Positions 1-23,663 of a stretch of DNA of 64,000 bases are shown here, piece by piece. Each line of letters starts with the position of its first letter. Position 1 is the stretch's first letter. The translations under genes were made by a program, and so were the position numbers. This DNA comes from Typha latifolia (lineage: Eukaryota > Streptophyta > Magnoliopsida > Poales > Typhaceae). The DNA is taken from the NCBI GenBank assembly GCA_019914945.1, contig CM034103.1:15156785-15220784 (forward strand). Reading direction: 5' to 3'. The notes under the pieces are model-generated. The model was not told the origin of the DNA, made no database searches, and saw only the letters and a program-made list of their open reading frames with translations.

Positions 1-1
1 A

Positions 2-3000
2 CCTGAAGCTCCACCATCTTTGTCTAGTGAGAATCTTCATTGGAGGAGACCATGGGGGATGCCTGTTCTTTTTCTTTCTTCATTGGTTTTCGCTCTTGGT
101 CATGTCCTAATTGCCTACAGGACAAGCTGCAGAGCACGCAGAAAACTTCTGTTTCACCGTGTAGACCCAGAATCAGTATGTTCATTTCATGTTTCCATGT
201 CTGCTATGTTTTCTTGTTCTTCCTTTATGTCTTTGGGAATTGGGATACAATAAATATTGTAGTGCATCCTCCTGTTAAAGTTGGAGTCCTGATGATCTTC
301 TATTTCAGTTATTATTTCTGATCTTGTCATATTTTTGTTTCAGGTGTTGGCAAGCATGAATGTCTTTTCTGGATATCACAAGGTTCCTAGATCTCCCACA
401 CCCTGTAGTGGAAAAATTTACTCAAAGAGTGACACCGAAACAAAGAGAAAGTCCATATTTCGTTATGAACGTGATCTTCCGATCAGTTTCCTTGCAGACA
501 CTGACAGTTTGTTTGTTATCTGCCAAGGAATTACAATACATTACAAGCTTAACCTATTTGAGTCACCTCCCTCTCTTAGTTTAGCCTCCTCTCCCTTCCA
601 TGGAAGCCGCAATAATGCAAATCCTTCAAACCTTTCCTTAGGAAGGGTCAAACTTGAAAGCCCTCCACCAGTTTCACCTCAAACCCACTATCCTTTCAAT
701 AGGAGCTTCAGTAACCAGAGTCATAGTAACTCTCTTTATGCTCCACTATTGACAGAATCACCCAACTCATCCACTTTCTTATTAAATGACATTCCTCGGT
801 TGAGTCTTGATGGTGGCAATAGTGATTTATGTTCATCTAAGTTGGTGAATTTTGAAGACAAGAGGAAAATTGCTGTTGTCTTGGTGCATGGGTTTGGAGG
901 AGGTGTCTTCTCGTGGAGACATGTGGCTAGTGTGCTTGCTAGGCAGGTAGGATGCACAGTTGTAGCTTTTGATCGACCTGGGTGGGGATTGACATCTCGA
1001 CCACGCAGGAAGGATTGGGAAGACAAGCAGTTGCCAAACCCATATAAGCTTGAATCTCAGGTGATTCTCCTACTCTTATATAAGATACTATGTTATCGAT
1101 TCTGGCCTGTTGCATGCGCAATTAATTTATCTGTTTCTTGCATGTACATGACGACACATTTGTTCATTAGTTGTCCCTCAGTAATTAAAGATGATTTATA
1201 TTCACTTTGTTGAGAAATAGGAAATAGAGAATCATTTTCTGAAATTGTGATTCATGCCTTGTGATGGGATAATGTTATTCTCCACATGATTTCGTTATGT
1301 CCTAACTTGTTGCTAAGCTTTTGTCTTTTATAAAGGAGATTTTGTCCTAGTATACTATACTTTTAAGCTTTCAATTTCAATGAACTATCATCTAACATGC
1401 TCTTTATTCTTTTCTAAATTCAGAAAGCACTTCTATTTTCCTTTAGCTGGTGCAGGAAATTAGGTTCATCAAACCGGAGGACTGGGAAAAACTCCGAGAA
1501 AAATTTCTTCAAGGAGCTTATTTGTGAACTAGAATCCCTTAAGCCTTATGGGCAACATATTCTGAAGCCTGTCTACATCTAATGCTTACTTTTGGAACTT
1601 GAAGTGTCTATCATTAGCTTTTCGTTTATCTTTATAGACCAAATACTAGCTTTGGACTCTCTTGCCTCTGGACAGATACAGAAACACTTGAAATTGCATG
1701 ACTGCTTTAGTATGTTTTAAACCACATAAATGGCCGATTGGACCACTCCATTTGTTCAGATACTTTTTCTCTAGATTTGATTTACATGCATCATTTGTGT
1801 CATGTTCAGCCAACGTATGAGATCATAGCATCAATTGGTTACTTTCTGCTCGACTCTTCTGTTGGCCTTTACTGTTATAGGGCCAAATTCTGCATTACTT
1901 TTAGTTTTGCATCATTTGATGACACTATGGTAATTATCTTATTTCATCATCTTTAACTCAGGACAAACACTTGTTTGTATGCTCTGTACGTTCTTATAGA
2001 TTTTCAAATAATGTGTGAAACTTCTAAACCAAGGTCTGCTTTATATCCTTCTGCAGGTTGATCTTCTTACCTCATTTTGCTTAGAAATGGGTTTCTCACA
2101 TGTAATTTTTGTTGGTCATGATGATGGAGGCCTTCTTGCCCTCAAGGCGGCTGAAAAGCTCCGATCTTCTGCAGATTCAGCCAGGGTAAGTAACTGCCCC
2201 AATTGCAGTTAGTTTTTATTATTATTTGCATAAGTGTCTTTCTAGCCTTATGAAAGGTGCTGTCCGAGATTGCTAGATTTACAAAATTTGTTTATCTAAT
2301 AGGTAAAAGTTAAGGGAGTGGTTCTAGTAGGTGTCAGCTTATCTAGAGAAGTTGTCCCCGCCTTTGCCCGGATACTGCTGCATACTCCACTGGGTAAGAA
2401 GCACATGGTCCGCCCACTGCTGCGCACTGAGATCACTCAAGTGATTAATCGTCGTGCATGGTATGATTCCACCAAGCTAACAACAGAGATTTTGAACCTC
2501 TACAAGGTGAACTTTGACATCATATTCTCTGTCCCGTTTTGAATTGTATTTTCAACTCCACACGATATCATCATTTTTATGGTCTAGGTGGGGTGGTCTT
2601 GTGGATGGTTTTTTGAGATATATTACATTAACTGCTAAATTCATGATTGTCCTTTCACTAACTTTTAGGAAATAGAAGTACTTTTGATCTCTGAAAATTG
2701 CTACTTTTCCTTGAAGTATTGGTAATGCTTGTTGAGAATTGAATCTGCAAACAATTAGTGGCAGATATATTTCTTTTATAGCAATTGTAGTATTTGTGGA
2801 GGATATAGAAGAGGTCCAAATTTTCCGTCATACTCAATTTAAATAAAATGTTTTGCATTTAGGCGCCACTATTTGTGGAAGGTTGGGATGAAGCGCTTCA
2901 TGAAATAGGACGGCTGTCATTTGCAACTGTCCTCTCGCCACAAAATGCGGCAGCATTGTTGAAATCAGTCGAAGATCTTCCTGTTCTGGTTGTAGTGGGT

Positions 3001-3468
3001 GCAGAGGATGTGCTTGTTTCTTTCAAGTCAGCTCAAAACATGGCTTCGAGACTTGTAAATTCTGTAAGTATTTCTGATCTACCCTATTTGCCATGTGCTA
3101 TGGCTACTATCTGATATGACTCTATTTTGTCCCTACAAAGATATATATATATATATAGGCTCTGTTTGATGATTTCATCAGTGATTCACCTCGGGGATCC
3201 CACCTTATTCTCAAACCTTCAAAGAAAAAATGCATCTTGCTTGTGTAGAATATTCTTCCAAAACCTGCCGATTTGGCCTGTTCTGTCGAATATATGTATC
3301 TGAATAATCTCTAATCGGCCTTATTATTCTTTTATTTTGCAGAGACTTGTAGCAATATCAGGATGTGGACATCTTCCACACGAGGAGTGTCCAAAGGCAC
3401 TACTTTCTGCCCTATCCCCTTTCATATCTAGATTGCTTTCATCTGAGGACGCCTTGCAAAGACAGTAG
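2..3468 (+). CDS. alpha/beta-hydrolase fold protein, 5'-truncated by the window edge
   Basis: Exons read as <2..175, 344..1060, 2057..2185, 2303..2506, 2863..3063 and 3343..3468. All internal junctions are phase 0 with GT-AG borders, giving 516 visible residues to a TAG stop. The start of the gene lies upstream of the window. The first visible exon holds a hydrophobic segment (around LFLSSLVFALGHVLIAY) followed by basic residues, suggesting membrane anchoring. The hydrolase fold begins with the oxyanion-type motif HGFGGG, then FDRPGWG. The nucleophile elbow reads GHDDGG, with Asp where many hydrolases have Ser. The likely acid is in VVVGAEDVLVS and the His in SGCGHLPHEECP. Asp nucleophiles are known in epoxide hydrolase and dehalogenase relatives, so the fold is clear but the substrate is not. 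The gene converges on SMC3. Confidence 0.85.
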
Positions 3469-3690
3469 CATATTTATTTCTCCATTTTTCTCTTTTTTTT
3501 TTCTCCTCACTTATTTCTCTTCAAAGAGAAGAGATCTCTAACCTGTGTTTTCTTTGGCTATTTATAGTTTGGTAGGGTTGAGTTGTGTGGGTCAGGGTTG
3601 AGTGCCTGGTTCTGGAGCCAGACCCGGTAGTCGAGGGTTACTAGTGCTCCCATAATTTTGTTTCTATTTCATCTTTATGCAATGTCCATG

Positions 3691-4010
3691 GGAATGATTT
3701 CTATTAAGCAAGTCAGATTTGCACAGCTTGCAATAGCACATCAACTGTTTGTTTATTTGCTTGTTAAATAATTAGTTGCCACAACGTCTGATTAAACAAT
3801 TTGTTGACATTGCATAGAGTTGTAAATTACTCAGCCGGCAGCACTTAGCAGGTGACATGATACACGTTGTCAGGAGGATTCGTTCAGCTTGCTGTAGAAC
3901 ATGACTATTTGTACATATGCTTTTTTGATAATTAGTTTACATCGCATTGATTAAATAATTTGATTGACTTCGCATAGAGTTGTAAATTACTTGGCCACGT
4001 GCACTTGAAG
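3691..4010. repeat. diverged 160-bp tandem duplication
   Basis: Two adjacent units of about 160 bp. The best-preserved block is GCATAGAGTTGTAAATTAC, at 3812 and again at 3972. The parts around CAGCTTGC and the AATAATTAG/GATTAAA stretches also match. The copies are clearly diverged, so this is an old duplication just beyond the hydrolase 3' end. Confidence 0.7.
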
Positions 4011-4787
4011 CCGTTGACAATTTGACATTATACGGTATACTATATATTGCCAAAATTGCTTATATTTGTGCCTCCAGGACTCTTACAACTGTTGCATATG
4101 GGAACTCTAGTCTACTTGGCAAATCCATTTTTGCTGAATTAAAATCTTCTACATTTATACTTGAATGCAAAAGTAGTGGCGGTCAATACATTTGAAGATA
4201 TCTCTTGCAGAAGTTATCGCTCAACTGTTGTTTCAATTACGCGCTTTTCCTTTTTCTTCTTAAATTAACCCGGAGTTTGTAATAACCTTCACTTTGACGT
4301 CTTCCTAATTCACGTCTTGTAGTGGATACGAACTTACGCACATGTTTAGTTTTCGAGTAACTATTTTAAACGCTTTTAAGTTACTTCATACACGCTTTTA
4401 GTTCAAGCTAGGGTCTCATCCTCCCCATTAGACCTATTTCTCATGCTGAGCAATAGAAATTTTCATCTGTTTATATACTTTTAAGTAATGGTCACTGAAA
4501 ATTTTCAAATTATCAGGATTACCACTAAATATTTTGGCTCTTCAACAATTATCATTATGATTAATTTTGATAATTTTTCACATAAAATGAGATTTTTTTT
4601 ATTGTACTGTGGTATTATGTATAATGTTAGATAGCTTGCAGACCATTTAAAATAATTTATAAAAGGAAAATTAATCTCTTTTTTTAATCTGTCGTAATCA
4701 TATTTAAATAGATTTAATTAACAAAATAATATTTTGAAGAATGAAACAGCAACTATGATATTTTAAAAAACTTATGTGATACCGAAT

Positions 4788-4969
4788 CAAAGCAACACGT
4801 TTTCGCAAGTGAAAAAGGTATTTTATTTTTACTCAAAACAACGTTCAATAACATGCAGCAGGTTCGTCATATTCATAGCAAAGCAACACGTTTTCGCAAG
4901 TGAAAAAAGTCCTTTATTTAACTCAAAACGACGTCCAATAATATGTAACAGGCTCGTCATATTCATAGC
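4788..4969. repeat. 91-bp tandem duplication
   Basis: Two head-to-tail units, about 4788-4878 and 4879-4969. Both start CAAAGCAACACGTTTTCGCA and both end in CGTCATATTCATAGC. There are only a few substitutions between them, so the duplication is fairly recent. Confidence 0.85.
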
Positions 4970-5548
4970 CAAGCAGGAGAAATGGCAAATCTGCAGCACC
5001 TATTAAATATAGAAGAGCCTCTGCCCAAGGAAAAGGTCTTAACAATATTCTACCGATGTCTGCATTATAGTGTCGTAAGTTAACCATTCGATGCAAACTA
5101 AATCAACTTATATTGGACATAGATACTATCCTATGAATACGATATTATATAATTTGCACTTATACATGCCAAGACAGGGCCAGTGTAACAGTTATACCCT
5201 CCATTTCTCTACTCTAAACAGCAGCGTATATATCCCATCAGTCAAAACCATAAACATTACTACTATAAGAAGTTCCCTGCCATGATAGAACGTGAAATAT
5301 ACTGAGAACAGGTAATTACAATAACTAGGTAACATAATATTTTCTTTACACAGGAAATGACATAGATGTAACCTAAATAAGAAAAGCAATGGTTTAGTAT
5401 GCTTTTCATTTTTCTGGAGTAACAGGTAGACAAAGATACATAACAAGGAGCTGCTGGGAGGGATCTTGGATAGTATGTAACTGGATAAAGCTACTGCTAA
5501 CTGGAAAGATCACCTTCATATAGGTTGAGTATATAAAGAACTTACATA

Positions 5549-17167
<11,619 letters not shown>

Positions 17168-17520
17168 CTTAGAACTCGAGTGGAAACACCATCAGAGACC
17201 TACAAAGAGAAAAATCAGCAAGTATGGGAGAAAAATCGAAAACCTAGCTAGCTACCAAATTGACGAGAAATTAGCAGATCGAAATTGGCGGCAAAAGCAA
17301 TAAGTGGAAAGGAAACCCTAATTCCAGCTGAGTAAACCCCAGATTCGCGAGCTAGGGTTTCTTCGAGCCGCGAAGAGAGGGCAAGGGAAGAGAAGAGAGA
17401 GGACGGGGTGCGGAGAGAAGGGAGGGAGGGAGATGACCTCGTCGAGCGCAGTTGTGACCGGCAAGCACGGAGTCGTCTCGAAGAAGGAAATGGAGAGCGG
17501 GATTTTACAGCCAAACTAAT
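17168..17520 (-). promoter_or_regulatory. SMC3 5' leader with a probable UTR intron
   Basis: Upstream of the ATG, the coding strand shows an acceptor TTTGTAG ending at 17200 and a donor GAG/GTCATC at 17437, so a 5'-UTR intron of about 238 bp is likely. The first 5' exon would lie in the GC-rich block around 17440-17520. No clear TATA box is seen, which is common for housekeeping genes. Confidence 0.45.
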
Positions 17521-19784
17521 TGTATAGGCGGGAGGGAGCAGACGAATATACGATGATTTGGACTGCTTTTAATGTCGTACCGTATTTTTATTTTTATTTT
17601 TATTTTTATTTTTTGTTCCTGAAAAGAGTTTAAAACATTAATTACATTTTGGCCCCCTAAGTTATTGTTTATTTTCACCGAGACTTCTTATTTATTTTTT
17701 ATTGACATTTTAACTGCTCGATTTATCTAATATGTTTATATGTCTTCTCTCTTCTAAAATAAAAAGGTAAAAAGCCCATAAAATTTATCGTGTCACGATC
17801 GAGTGATATCTTTTTAATTAAAAAGCAAACAGACAAATACCATAAAGTCATTTGGAAGATTTTATATAGTTTTATTTTTATTAGAGATAGTTTATATTCG
17901 AAGAATTCATTCATTATAAGTTGAGGGTTTGATACACAAAGAATATAAGATAGTTTAAATAAACCTTATAACTTAAGTAAGCTTCAACGGCACAATAAAA
18001 AATATATTGTATCAAACCCAATGGTGTAGAAAACTATAGTAAAACAAAAACATACTACAATGCCGACACAGAGGGTATTCTAGTGGTTCCGTCATGATTC
18101 TTGCATATCTTGACCATTCTTAAAGCACACCGTCATAAAAAATATATACATGGAACAGCAATCGACACAGAAATGAAAAAAAAGGGAAAAATAACAAATA
18201 TCATGAATGCCTCATCTAGTGCTAAAATAGTGATAACACCCAATCCAATGATATCATGGATAGAATTGATAGTGGCAAGATAGGTTGGGGCAAAGAAAGA
18301 GGCAATATAGCCCATAGAAATAATGAGCGATCCAATATATTTATCTTGGAAGAAGAGCAACTCATTGTTGGAACCGATGTTGGTTTCCTAGTTGTCGAGG
18401 AACAAATTCTCAGGAACAAAGAAGGCGACGTGGAGGTAAATGAGTATAGATTTGATGATGAAGATGGAAATGATAAAGGATCTCATGAATATGAGTAAGA
18501 TAATCAGAAGTGTGAGAAAAAAAGGTCACAACTAGGCGTTATTGAATACACTATAATCAAGGAGGACATGAGTGGAGAGTCATTAGGGTAGAAGAGGTAT
18601 AAAAGGATCGCACAACGAGGAGAGAAGTGATAAAAAAAAATAAAAAGAATATGCCATGTGAAAGCGAGGGTTACGAGGAGTTGGGAGGAGATATGGAGTA
18701 AAGAGAAACGGGAACACCAATAAGCTGGGAAGGAAGAACAAGAAGAAAATAAAAGAAAGGAAAAAATAGACTATTTTTAGAGAGAAGAAAAAACCCCTCT
18801 TAGCTAGTTAGGCAAGGTGAGGAGAGAGAGGAGGAGATCATCTGCAGTAACGAGAAAAAAACCTTAAAGGATAGAGGAAAAAGGCAACCAAAACCTGGCA
18901 GAGCTAAGACTGGTGTCTACAAATAATAGTGTGACATTCTATATAGTTAAGGAATCAATATATCACTAAAAAAATATGCGAGTCTATGCAAATATAGATA
19001 ATAATTAAAAAATATATAGATGTAGTTATTCCTTAAAAATACAATTATAGTATCAACTGAGTTCTCGTGTAGTTATCTAAGAATATAACTAACTAGCTAG
19101 TGTGAAGCTAGCCAGTGTTAGCTCAATTGGATTTAATATTTTCTAACAACACGTCTAAACCATTTCATCTTACTGCATAACAAGTATCACGCCTTCTCTG
19201 CTTCTCAACACTATTCAGGCTTCATTAATATGGAATCGTTTTGTTTGTTTGTTTGAATCTTATATAGTATTATGGACAGAAGAAATAATGCGATCCCCTC
19301 AAGGACACCAACATACAAAGAAGACTAGCATGACCTCTCGGAAAGGATGACAACTACAAACGGAGAGGTAGTCCAATCTTTTATGTGGATATTAAGCTTG
19401 GGTTCAAGAAAGTGATTAGATTAATAAAAAAGGGGCCATTGGAATATTAATTGGCTAGAACTTTGATTCGGGTTATATATACAGATTAATTTGGTATAGA
19501 AAGTTAGATGGGATAAATAGAGAAAGATAAAATATGTTTAGTTTAAAATGAAAGTTGGCGGGTAGTAACTCGTTCACTAGTCCACAGTATCGCAAGAGAA
19601 GCACTCTACTTAATTAATAATTTGAGAGCATAGAGATGTTCACTGAAATCCAAGTTATAAGCTTGTGAAGACTGAAGACAGACAACCCAAGTTATTACAA
19701 TATATATGGCGACTAGCGAGACAAAGATAAAAAAAAAAGGTTCCTAGGAAGTAGGAAGTGATAGCGAGCTAAAATCCAATTAAG
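17521..19784. other. intergenic region, no supported gene
   Basis: About 2.3 kb of AT-rich DNA between the SMC3 promoter and the UGT 3' end. It begins with an (ATTTTT)n run. Around 18133-18420 the minus strand has overlapping short ORFs encoding very hydrophobic peptides (for example SLIISMGYIASFFAPTYLA). I do not recognise a family, and upstream frames are broken, so they may be a decayed membrane-protein fragment or chance. Confidence 0.5.
17584..17614. repeat. (ATTTTT)n short tandem repeat
   Basis: About five ATTTTT units upstream of the SMC3 promoter region. This is simple low-complexity DNA. Confidence 0.85.
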
Positions 19785-21224
19785 TTAACTATCGCAGTGC
19801 GAGATGAAGCGGAGCAGCTCGGTCAAATCTTTATACGACGACCCACCATCTTCCAACGCCTTCCTCGCCGCCTCTCCGAGCTCCTTCGCTTTCCTCCTCC
19901 TCTCTTCCCCTTCTTCTCCTCCATCCATCAACTCCCTCACCGCCTTCTCCACCTCCTCTCTGCCCACCGCCTCCACGGGCTTGTCCGCCATTATCCCCTG
20001 CTCCTTCCTCACCCCGGCGTCCACCCCGATCCCGAGAACATCCACCACCAGCCTCTTGTTCAAGAGCTGGTCGGCGAAGTGCGGCCATGCGATCGCCGGT
20101 AGACCTGCCGATACTCCTTCCAGCACTGAGTTCCACCCGCAGTGCGTCACGTATCCCCCCACCGCCGGGTGCGATAGGATCAGCGCCTGCGGCGCCCAAC
20201 CCTTTATCACCATCCCCGTCTCCTTGTTCCTCTCCTCGAACCCCTCCTCCGATAGCCACCTCCTCACCGGCGGCGACGCCTCGGTGTTTTTTATCACGAG
20301 GATGAACGGCACCCCGGACGCTTCCAGTCCCATCCCGATCTCAATGAGCTGGTTCGGGAAGAGGTAGGTGAGGCTGCCGAAGCTGACGTAGATGACGGAT
20401 CTGGGCTTCTTTCCGTTTAGCCAATCGACGCATTTCTGCTCGTCGACCGATGCTTGCCCGCCTCTTCTGACATGTGCAGCCAAATCCTTGCTGCTGAGGC
20501 AAAGCGGTCCGATGCAGAACACCTTCTTGTTCACTGATTCGATGTACTTGGCGATGGAGGCGCCTTCCAAGAAGTCGAAGCTGTTCAGGACGAAGCCATC
20601 GGTGGCTTCCTCGGACTCGAGCGTCTTCGTGTTGAGCTCCTCCCAACGCTGATCGACGAACCAGAAGGCCACCTCGTTGTTCGTGGCGACGATGTGGTGC
20701 GGGATTTCGGGGATCACGAAGGGCTCGGGGTTCTTGAGGAGGCCATGGGTTCGAGCCGCGTGGTAGCAGAGGAGGGCGAAGCAAGAGGTCCCGTGGAAGA
20801 TTAGGCGCGGGATCTTGAGGTCCGAGGCGACGTCTTTGGTCCAGGGGTGGCACATGTCGGAGATGAGGCAGGTGGGAAGGGGTTGGCATTGGCGGAGGAG
20901 GGAGGCGAGGGGGTTGCGGAGGAGGGCGGTGGCTTGGAAGAAGAGAACGAAGTGGTCCTCGTTGTGGAGGAGGTCGAGGTTCTCGCAGCCGTCGGGGAGT
21001 CCCACGGAGGAGGCGGGGAAGGGGAGCTCAGCCAGGCGGAAGGGGAGGTGGGCGGAGAGGAAGCGGGCAGAGTTGACGGGGGTGGTGACGACGGTGACGA
21101 GGACGCCGCGGGAGGCGAGGAGGGTGGCGATGTCCATGGCGGGGATGAGGTGGCCCTGCGCCATTAGAGGGACGATCACCACGTGGGTCTGGGGATTAGA
21201 GGAAGCGAAGCCATTCGTGGCCAT
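19785..21224 (-). CDS. UDP-glycosyltransferase, family 1, UGT73-like
   Basis: Single-exon gene, 479 aa, the usual length. It transfers sugar from UDP-sugar, most likely UDP-glucose, to a small hydrophobic acceptor in the cytosol. The N-terminus THVVIVPLMAQGHLIPAMD holds the catalytic His (H25), and D123 in CLISDMCHPW is the likely partner of the dyad. The 44-residue PSPG box runs from W343 to Q386 (WAPQ...HCGWNS...FADQ). A final Gln is typical of glucose use, although this is not proof. The MAQGHLIPAMDIA start and the overall pattern fit the UGT73 group, whose members act on flavonoids, steroids, coumarins or hormones. The acceptor cannot be told from sequence. GC-rich coding sequence creates long antisense ORFs here, which are not genes. 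Confidence 0.95.
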   Translation of the reverse strand: MATNGFASSNPQTHVVIVPLMAQGHLIPAMDIATLLASRGVLVTVVTTPVNSARFLSAHLPFRLAELPFPASSVGLPDGCENLDLLHNEDHFVLFFQATALLRNPLASLLRQCQPLPTCLISDMCHPWTKDVASDLKIPRLIFHGTSCFALLCYHAARTHGLLKNPEPFVIPEIPHHIVATNNEVAFWFVDQRWEELNTKTLESEEATDGFVLNSFDFLEGASIAKYIESVNKKVFCIGPLCLSSKDLAAHVRRGGQASVDEQKCVDWLNGKKPRSVIYVSFGSLTYLFPNQLIEIGMGLEASGVPFILVIKNTEASPPVRRWLSEEGFEERNKETGMVIKGWAPQALILSHPAVGGYVTHCGWNSVLEGVSAGLPAIAWPHFADQLLNKRLVVDVLGIGVDAGVRKEQGIMADKPVEAVGREEVEKAVRELMDGGEEGEERRRKAKELGEAARKALEDGGSSYKDLTELLRFISHCDS

Positions 21225-21237
21225 GGTCGAGCTCGGA

Positions 21238-21345
21238 GAGAAAGAAGAGGAGGGTTGGTGAGGAAGAAGAAAGAAATATTAAGTTGAGATTGAGAAAGAA
21301 GAGTAGGGTTGGTGAGAAAGAAGAAACAAATATTAAGCTGAGATC
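21238..21345. repeat. 54-bp tandem duplication in the UGT 5' leader
   Basis: Two units (21238-21291 and 21292-21345) both start GAGAAAGAAGAG and contain GGGTTGGTGAG and AAATATTAAG. On the UGT coding strand they form a pyrimidine-rich leader directly before the ATG, where they could affect transcription start or translation. Confidence 0.85.
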
Positions 21346-22634
21346 GCTGGAAGACAATACCTAAAGCTACGTACTACGTCCCATTATTATCTATGAAGAT
21401 TTCAGAGGGACCCTTGACTGAATCAGAAGTTGGAAGATGCTGTCCCTGTTCATATATGATTAAGATGTAAGATGACTACTTTCCATGCTCTACTGACTAC
21501 TGAGAGCTTAGTTTATGTTTGGCCTGGAGTTATCGCATTACAAACAAAAATGACCTTTTTTCCCATTTTGCAAAGAACATGCAAGTGTGATACCAAGAAA
21601 TACAACCTAATCATCCCAAATTAAAAGGTATATAATTGTAAAACTAAACTAATACAGCAGTAAATGTGTCGGACTGCAAATTCGATGTAGTGTGGTTCGA
21701 ATATGTGTATTTAACTCGTCTAATAATTTTGATTGCATTCAATGTGTGCATCTACTTATTTATCCTAATTTTATTTTGAGAAACTATATAAGATCGTCGA
21801 ATTTAAACATGCGTGATAAATATTACTATTTATTCAACCGCTCGTCCAGATCAACGTATATAAGATCGGGTGCGCGAATCCCAATTCCTTATTAGTTTAT
21901 AGCATCACTACCTATCTAACCACGTGTTATAATATACCTCTCATATAGTGCACAACATGTGATTAAAGATGCCGTAGACGTTCTCCGGTTCGAACTCTAA
22001 AATCATCAATTTATTTAAGACGGCACTAAATTTCCACTTCTCCCAGAAAGAATTACTACTCTAGTGTTTTTTTTATTACAAAATTGTCTCAAAGTTAATC
22101 ATGTATACCGGAGGCAAAGGAGCAGTGAGGGTTTTCACTTTATTAATTTTTTTTCAATTAAATAGCAGGGGCAGCTGTTATATTTAATAAATAATTTGAT
22201 TAGTACGAAAGAATATTTATAAAAAAAAAAGATTCCCACTCTCGAGCCATTGCATAAAGGCAAATAGCATCAAGTAAGTATTTTGTTATACATATATTGT
22301 TTTGCTTATTTACATATAATTGTTATAATTTTTAATCCAATTAATTCTTCTTTATTATTGCTAGGTTTTTATTTCCATTATAGTGATCGAATGAAAATTG
22401 GTTATAATGAAACAAATATTTTGAAAAAGAAGTCGTCAAAATTTTGATATAAAAAATATTTCGTCAGATCAGATCAGATCCTTGATCAAGGATACGATGT
22501 CTTGACAGATATCGACAACGATATAATAATGCAGCAGCAGCATTGACTAATAATAAAATTTCATAGAGGGCAACTATAATCTTTGGTATAATTTAAATTG
22601 ACGAGAGCTACTGTAATTTATAGTTTAATTTAAA

Positions 22635-23205
22635 GAGGGTTTCTTCCGTGCTATAAAATTAATTTTTTATCAATTAATTTAATAAAGATCTAACAGTTAA
22701 GATCTTTAAGAGTATAATATGAATGAAAGATATTACCGATTCAGTAGGTAATTTTTTTTAGATATATAATTTTGCACATTATTTTTTAACAACTATATTA
22801 TCTTAATATTTTATCAAAATAAGAGTATTGATTTCTTTTATAATTAACTTGATAAAAATTTAGTTACATTTTATCTTTTTGATTATTTTTTATCATTTAT
22901 ATATATCTCCTATTAGTTTAAGATTGATTTAAATTAAAATTTAATAAATAGAGATAGAAAATTATATTTAAATTGAAATTTATCTCCAAATAATCAAATT
23001 TAAATTATTTAATATTAAATGATATCTCCTATAATTAAGGCATAATTATATTTAAGAGAAAATCTTAACGGAAGAAAAAAAAAATGTAGAACTCTTTTTT
23101 CATACCATAAAGTTAATTATCTATCAATTTTGATGAAGATCTAATGGTTAAACTCTTCAAGAGTATAATAAGAAAATTAGAAAGTTAGGTACACATAAAT
23201 AAATC
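22635..23205. repeat. pair of diverged direct repeats about 430 bp apart
   Basis: The two blocks share the order TCAATT...GAAGATCTAA (or AAAGATCTAA), GTTAAG/GGTTAAA, CTTTAAGAGTATAAT (or CTTCAAGAGTATAAT) and a final GTAGGTA/GTTAGGTA. They may be ends of an old insertion or copies of the same short element. Confidence 0.5.
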
Positions 23206-23537
23206 TTTTCTCGGTACCGGATATAAAAACTGATTATTATAGCTATTGGATTAAGATTATAATATTTAAAGGTGCATTAAAATATTTGCCTAATTTAAAT
23301 AATCAAGTTTTATTTTCTTTTTATATCATCCATATATGTAAAACATTGATTAATACTGATAAAATTATATAGTTTGCATTTTGATTATAATCTAAATATA
23401 ATATGATTTCTTTTTTATATACGAGACTTCACCATCTTACCCTCGTAAGAATTTCGAGCTCTGCCACTAAATTCTAAGTACTATACAAAAGAAATCATAA
23501 ACCCTGTATATTTTAGAAATATATATATATATATATA

Positions 23538-23663
23538 ATTTTAGAATACAACTTCTTATTCCAAAATAAGAATTAAACATCATTATAATTTAATTATAGA
23601 ACACAAACACTATTTATAAAAAATTATATTTTATATCACACCAACATAATTACTAATTTATCC
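23538..23663 (-). repeat. dispersed MITE-like repeat, copy 1
   Basis: Read on the minus strand, this AT-rich block parallels 45945-46080 and 50352-50520. Shared features are TTAGTAATT near one end, TAATTTTTTAT..ATAGT in the middle and TTATT(C/T)(T/C)(A/G)AAATAA near the other. Identity is low and terminal inverted repeats are not clear, so the element class is open. Confidence 0.5.

Larger units (their letters stand above)
3469..5548. other. intergenic region between convergent hydrolase and SMC3 genes
   Basis: About 2.1 kb of AT-rich DNA with the 3' ends of both flanking genes. No credible coding region is seen. It holds two separate tandem duplications, listed individually. ORFs here are short and lack recognisable domains. 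Confidence 0.7.

Noticed and set aside
4776..5006. 76-codon ORF over the 91-bp tandem repeat
   Set aside because: The repeated peptide comes only from the DNA duplication. There is no start context or homology.
19100..19130. A-box-like TTAGCTCAATTGG
   Set aside because: No B box at the right distance and no tRNA fold.
19804..21261. Long plus-strand and shifted minus-strand ORFs across the UGT (up to 187 codons)
   Set aside because: They mirror the GC-rich UGT coding strand, have Ser/Pro- or Gly/Glu-rich low-complexity translations and show no domains.
21660..21720. tRNA or SINE B-box-like GGTTCGAA
   Set aside because: No matching A box or cloverleaf could be formed around it. The same holds for GGTTCGAAC near 21992 and GGGTTCGAG near 59903.
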